Source: Euryarchaeota archaeon UBA91 (GTDB taxonomy: Archaea; Thermoplasmatota; Poseidoniia; Poseidoniales; Poseidoniaceae). Taken from it: a stretch of DNA of 8,057 nt. Within the stretch, counting starts at the first letter, position 1; every line of letters begins with the position of its first letter. The stretch is from assembly GCA_002499705.1 (NCBI GenBank), contig DAMU01000065.1, positions 612 through 8,668 of the forward strand. The letters are read 5' to 3'. The position numbers were made by a program, and so were the translations under genes. Below the pieces are notes generated by a model. It made no database searches, was not told the DNA's origin, and worked only from the letters and a program-made list of their open reading frames with translations. Below, one piece after another: positions 6,277 through 8,057 of the stretch.

Positions 6277-6284
6277 ATCACCTC
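6277..6284 (-). promoter_or_regulatory. strong Shine-Dalgarno site of the DUF655 gene
   Basis: On the minus strand this reads GAGGTGAT, perfectly complementary to the archaeal 16S rRNA 3' end, five bases before ATG 6271. It fixes the start and so confirms that the long Arg/Asn-rich N-terminal tail is translated. Confidence 0.85.
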
Positions 6285-6300
6285 GAAGGGGGTGGCTGTA

Positions 6301-6666
6301 TTATTCAAAGCCGACATGTTGTCGAACGAGTTCCAAGACGGTATTGATTTCATCATCACTGATGCTCATTCCCCGGCTTGAAGCAAGTACAGCCTTCACG
6401 TCGTTTGGATACATTGGCATTAACTCTGCCAATTTTGCAGCCAAGTGAGGTGCAGTTGAGAGTGTTTCCACTTCGCAAAGAGCGTCTTTCAAAGATTGGA
6501 ATACTTCAGGGTCGGTTTTGTAACCGTTACGAGCATCACTCGCAGCCCATTCAGCATGTTGAAGTGCAGCTTTTTGCTCATAGGTGAGATTCTTACGTCG
6601 CTTTTCAGCATCCAACAATAGTGTTCGAACAGTAGCAAAGTCCACGAAACGCTCTTCTTCAGTCAT
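6301..6666 (-). CDS. rpoF: DNA-directed RNA polymerase subunit Rpo4/RpoF
   Basis: This is the archaeal homologue of eukaryotic Rpb4. With Rpo7 (RpoE) it forms the stalk of RNA polymerase, which aids promoter opening, processivity and RNA contact. The 121-residue length is normal. It has the helical N-terminal part (LTYEQKAALQHAEWAA, 27-42) and the C-terminal HRDC-like region with ELMPMYPNDVKAVLASSRG (81-99) and ISDDEINTVLELVRQH (102-117), the usual Rpb4 signature. It starts nine bases after the rpl21e stop with GAGGA as the ribosome-binding site. The rpl21e-rpoF-DUF655-ksgA order is widespread in archaea and strengthens the assignment. Confidence 0.94.
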   Translation of the reverse strand: MTEEERFVDFATVRTLLLDAEKRRKNLTYEQKAALQHAEWAASDARNGYKTDPEVFQSLKDALCEVETLSTAPHLAAKLAELMPMYPNDVKAVLASSRGMSISDDEINTVLELVRQHVGFE

Positions 6667-6675
6667 AGTAATTCC

Positions 6676-6966
6676 TCATTCAAGTGGTCGAAGGTGCTCT
6701 GGTCGAGCAATGACCGTTTTTGCCATGTTGCCGTCCTTAACAGCGACAACCCAAGCAACACCTTGTCGCTTTTCGATGAATCCAGTTCGGCCGTGAAAAC
6801 GGCGGTGAGGCATACCCATTTGCTGCCCACCATCGAGGACAATAGCAACTCGGTCGCCTTCTTGATAGTCATGCATAACGCGACTGATGTTGATGCGGCT
6901 ACGCTCAGACTTTCGGCGACGTAGGATGCTTCGTGTACGGACTCGCAGTCCCTTGGATCGTTTCAT
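6676..6966 (-). CDS. rpl21e: large-subunit ribosomal protein L21e
   Basis: This 96-residue basic protein of the 50S subunit belongs to a family shared by archaea and eukaryotes and absent from bacteria. It begins MKRSKGLRVRTRSILRRRK and carries YQEGDRVAIVLDGG, GMPHRRFHGRTGFI, VVAVKDGN and the C-terminal KTVIARPEHLRPLE, all close to family consensus. The frame continues upstream to an ATG at 7047, adding 27 residues. I reject that start because the family begins with this M-K-R-S-K-G segment and AAGGAG lies nine bases before ATG 6966. A TATA-like promoter stands upstream in the gap after pus10. It is the first gene of the rpl21e-rpoF-DUF655-ksgA run. Confidence 0.97.
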   Translation of the reverse strand: MKRSKGLRVRTRSILRRRKSERSRINISRVMHDYQEGDRVAIVLDGGQQMGMPHRRFHGRTGFIEKRQGVAWVVAVKDGNMAKTVIARPEHLRPLE

Positions 6967-6975
6967 GTTGGTCGA

Positions 6976-6981
6976 CTCCTT
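6976..6981 (-). promoter_or_regulatory. Shine-Dalgarno site of rpl21e
   Basis: On the minus strand this reads AAGGAG, nine bases before ATG 6966. It supports the 96-residue form of L21e over the longer reading from 7047. Confidence 0.6.
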
Positions 6982-7034
6982 TTTGCCGGACGGTGCAGAT
7001 ATACATCTTCCGAGCAGTTTGGCGACCTGCCTTC

Positions 7035-7045
7035 CCCATATAAGC
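7035..7045 (-). promoter_or_regulatory. candidate archaeal TATA-box promoter for rpl21e operon
   Basis: On the minus strand the 143-base gap after pus10 contains CTTATATGGGG, whose TTATAT core (7038-7043) resembles an archaeal TATA box. Initiation about 25 bases downstream would fall near 7010-7020 and leave a leader of roughly 45-50 bases before the rpl21e ATG. No clear purine-rich BRE precedes it, so this is a motif-level call. Confidence 0.45.
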
Positions 7046-7067
7046 ACCGCGACGGTTACAGGAGCCG

Positions 7068-7102
7068 AAAAAATGCTAAAAAAGGAGTTTCAAGCCCCTT
7101 TT
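7068..7102 (-). terminator. candidate terminator after pus10
   Basis: On the minus strand, eight bases after the pus10 stop, an imperfect hairpin pairs AAAAGGGG with CTCCTTTT (7095-7102 with 7080-7087, one mismatch, 7-base loop). It runs into two T6 tracts (7078-7083 and 7068-7073). Archaeal RNA polymerase terminates at such T-runs, with or without a hairpin. This would separate pus10 from the promoter of rpl21e. Confidence 0.6.
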
Positions 7103-7109
7103 AACATCT

Positions 7110-8057
7110 TCAATCTGCATGGATATCGCCGACATCAAGCCACAAAACTTCGCATTTAGCTTTAATCAGAGAAGACAAACTTGGTTGTGTTCGCCCACCA
7201 TCTCCGTGTACGGTTTCTTTGACGTAGGTTCCTGATTCACATCGGAGGGTAAATTCAACTTCACGAACTCCATCTTCCATCGTCTCAATACTCGGTTTAG
7301 ATGTTTCAAAAACGGTTCGACGGCGAATCAAATCAGCTCGACGATGAGCGACTCTTTCCGGAGTTCGCTGTGCTAATTTCACTCCAGAGAGTTTAGCGAT
7401 GGTGTCGAGAATAACTTTGTCATCCGGCAAGTCAATGTAAACAGGAGCAGGAGGCCCGGCTGCTTGGATACGCTCGATAAGAACCGGCTTTGTACCGGTT
7501 GTTTCGATTTTCATTTCTTCAGCTAACGCAACAAGCTCTGCTTTCTTCATCGCCTTCAAGGTGGCTTCATCGGGCCCTTCTGGGACGTCAATGACGGTTG
7601 GTAAAGGTTTGACATGGTCGTTTTTCCTGTCACCTCTTCGCTTTCTTTTTGAGGATTGCTTCTTGCCCTTTCCACCGCGTTCTTGAACATCGATATGTGT
7701 CAAGTCAACAGGAGCAGTCAGAACTGTCAATTCTGCTTCGCTTAGGGGTTGGAGGCGGAATCGGATGGTGTAGGATTTTTCAGCAGGTGTATCCTTTACC
7801 CGAACAACTTCACTTCGATTTGAATCTCTTAAGCCAGTAATTTCTATACTGCCATCAGCTGCTGAATTAATCGTCTTCATCGCCTCCTCAACATCGAGTG
7901 AGCGGATTTTAGGCTCCTTCATTTCGATGACAAATGGACGTCCTCTGCCCATACAGCGGACGTCAATATCTTCCCTGCCCATGCCGTGAAAAGCATGTTC
8001 TTTTGAGCCAAAGAGTTCGAGCAATGGGTTGCCAATAAGGTCCTGAACGCTTTTCTT
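7110..8057 (-). CDS. pus10: tRNA pseudouridine synthase Pus10, C-terminal part, with inserted SAP-like domain
   Basis: Archaeal Pus10 makes pseudouridine 54 and 55 in the tRNA T-loop. The frame is open to the right edge, so 315 codons of the C-terminal catalytic part are visible; the N-terminal zinc/THUMP-like part lies outside. Numbering from the edge, SVQDLIGNPLLELFGS (3-18) precedes HGMGREDIDVR (24-34), where D30 aligns with the catalytic Asp of the family (R-x-D motif). RGRPFVIEMKEP (38-49), QRTPERVAHRRADLIR (230-245) and GTYVKETVHGDGGRTQPS (276-293) follow as expected. Unusual are about 100 residues (115-213) inserted before QRTPERVAHRR: a Lys/Arg-rich linker (RGGKGKKQSSKRKRRGDRK) and a SAP-like motif at about 163-198 (LKAMKKAELVALAEEMKI, then TGTKPVLIERI). 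The catalytic residues are all present, so the enzyme is probably active. A TTG at 8024 is internal, not the start. Confidence 0.94.
   Translation of the reverse strand, partial: KKSVQDLIGNPLLELFGSKEHAFHGMGREDIDVRCMGRGRPFVIEMKEPKIRSLDVEEAMKTINSAADGSIEITGLRDSNRSEVVRVKDTPAEKSYTIRFRLQPLSEAELTVLTAPVDLTHIDVQERGGKGKKQSSKRKRRGDRKNDHVKPLPTVIDVPEGPDEATLKAMKKAELVALAEEMKIETTGTKPVLIERIQAAGPPAPVYIDLPDDKVILDTIAKLSGVKLAQRTPERVAHRRADLIRRRTVFETSKPSIETMEDGVREVEFTLRCESGTYVKETVHGDGGRTQPSLSSLIKAKCEVLWLDVGDIHAD

Noticed and set aside
6967..7047. N-terminal extension of L21e from ATG 7047
   Set aside because: The added 27 residues do not belong to the family, overlap the promoter/leader region and lack a ribosome-binding site.
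6967..7109. Possible tRNA or small RNA gene in the 143-base gap
   Set aside because: No T-loop GGTTCGAAT-type box or cloverleaf pairing was found; the T-runs and TATA-like motif explain the sequence better.

Overview
The window reads as archaeal chromosome. The right half (about 4600-8057, all minus strand) carries a conserved archaeal information-processing cluster in transcription order: Pus10 tRNA pseudouridine synthase (5' part beyond the right edge), ribosomal protein L21e, RNA polymerase subunit Rpo4/RpoF, a DUF655 RNA-binding-type protein, and KsgA/RsmA 16S rRNA dimethyltransferase. L21e, RpoF and DUF655 are archaeal or archaeal/eukaryotic families. Shine-Dalgarno sites such as GAGGTGAT fit the archaeal 16S 3' end. 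Balanced base composition, bacterial-type exonuclease VII genes and small bacterial-like accessory proteins in an archaeal backbone make a marine Group II euryarchaeon (Poseidoniales/Thermoplasmatota) the best guess. That placement is inference, not proven by any single gene.

Layout. Bases 1-435 (+) hold the C-terminal part of a histone-related protein with a strikingly eukaryotic H2A-like signature; its start is off the left edge. Bases 457-1281 (+) encode a multi-pass membrane protein with an apparent internal duplication. It converges, with a 13-base gap, on a minus-strand run read in this order: a 363-aa protein with a C4 zinc ribbon (4507-3416), a 2Fe-2S ferredoxin (3406-3068), a 63-aa single-span membrane protein (3056-2865), XseA (2772 or 2868-1510) and XseB (1513-1295). 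Spacings are short or overlapping, so these five are probably one transcript. Then come a 97-base gap, KsgA, and the rest of the ribosome/RNA polymerase cluster, also nearly gapless except for a 143-base gap between pus10 and rpl21e that holds a candidate terminator and a TATA-like promoter. No gene-free stretch exceeds 300 bases. I saw no rRNA, tRNA, CRISPR array or mobile element.

How the genes fit together. The right cluster serves tRNA modification (Pus10), the large subunit (L21e), transcription (RpoF stalk) and small-subunit maturation (KsgA), with DUF655 probably acting on RNA. The middle operon joins an ssDNA nuclease (ExoVII) to an uncharacterised zinc-ribbon/coiled-coil protein and a ferredoxin, suggesting but not proving a DNA-repair or redox theme.

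The points most worth a second look are the H2A-like docking signature in an archaeal histone-related protein that also carries a second helical domain, a SAP-like DNA/RNA-binding domain inserted into the Pus10 catalytic region, and the bacterial ExoVII pair in an archaeal operon.
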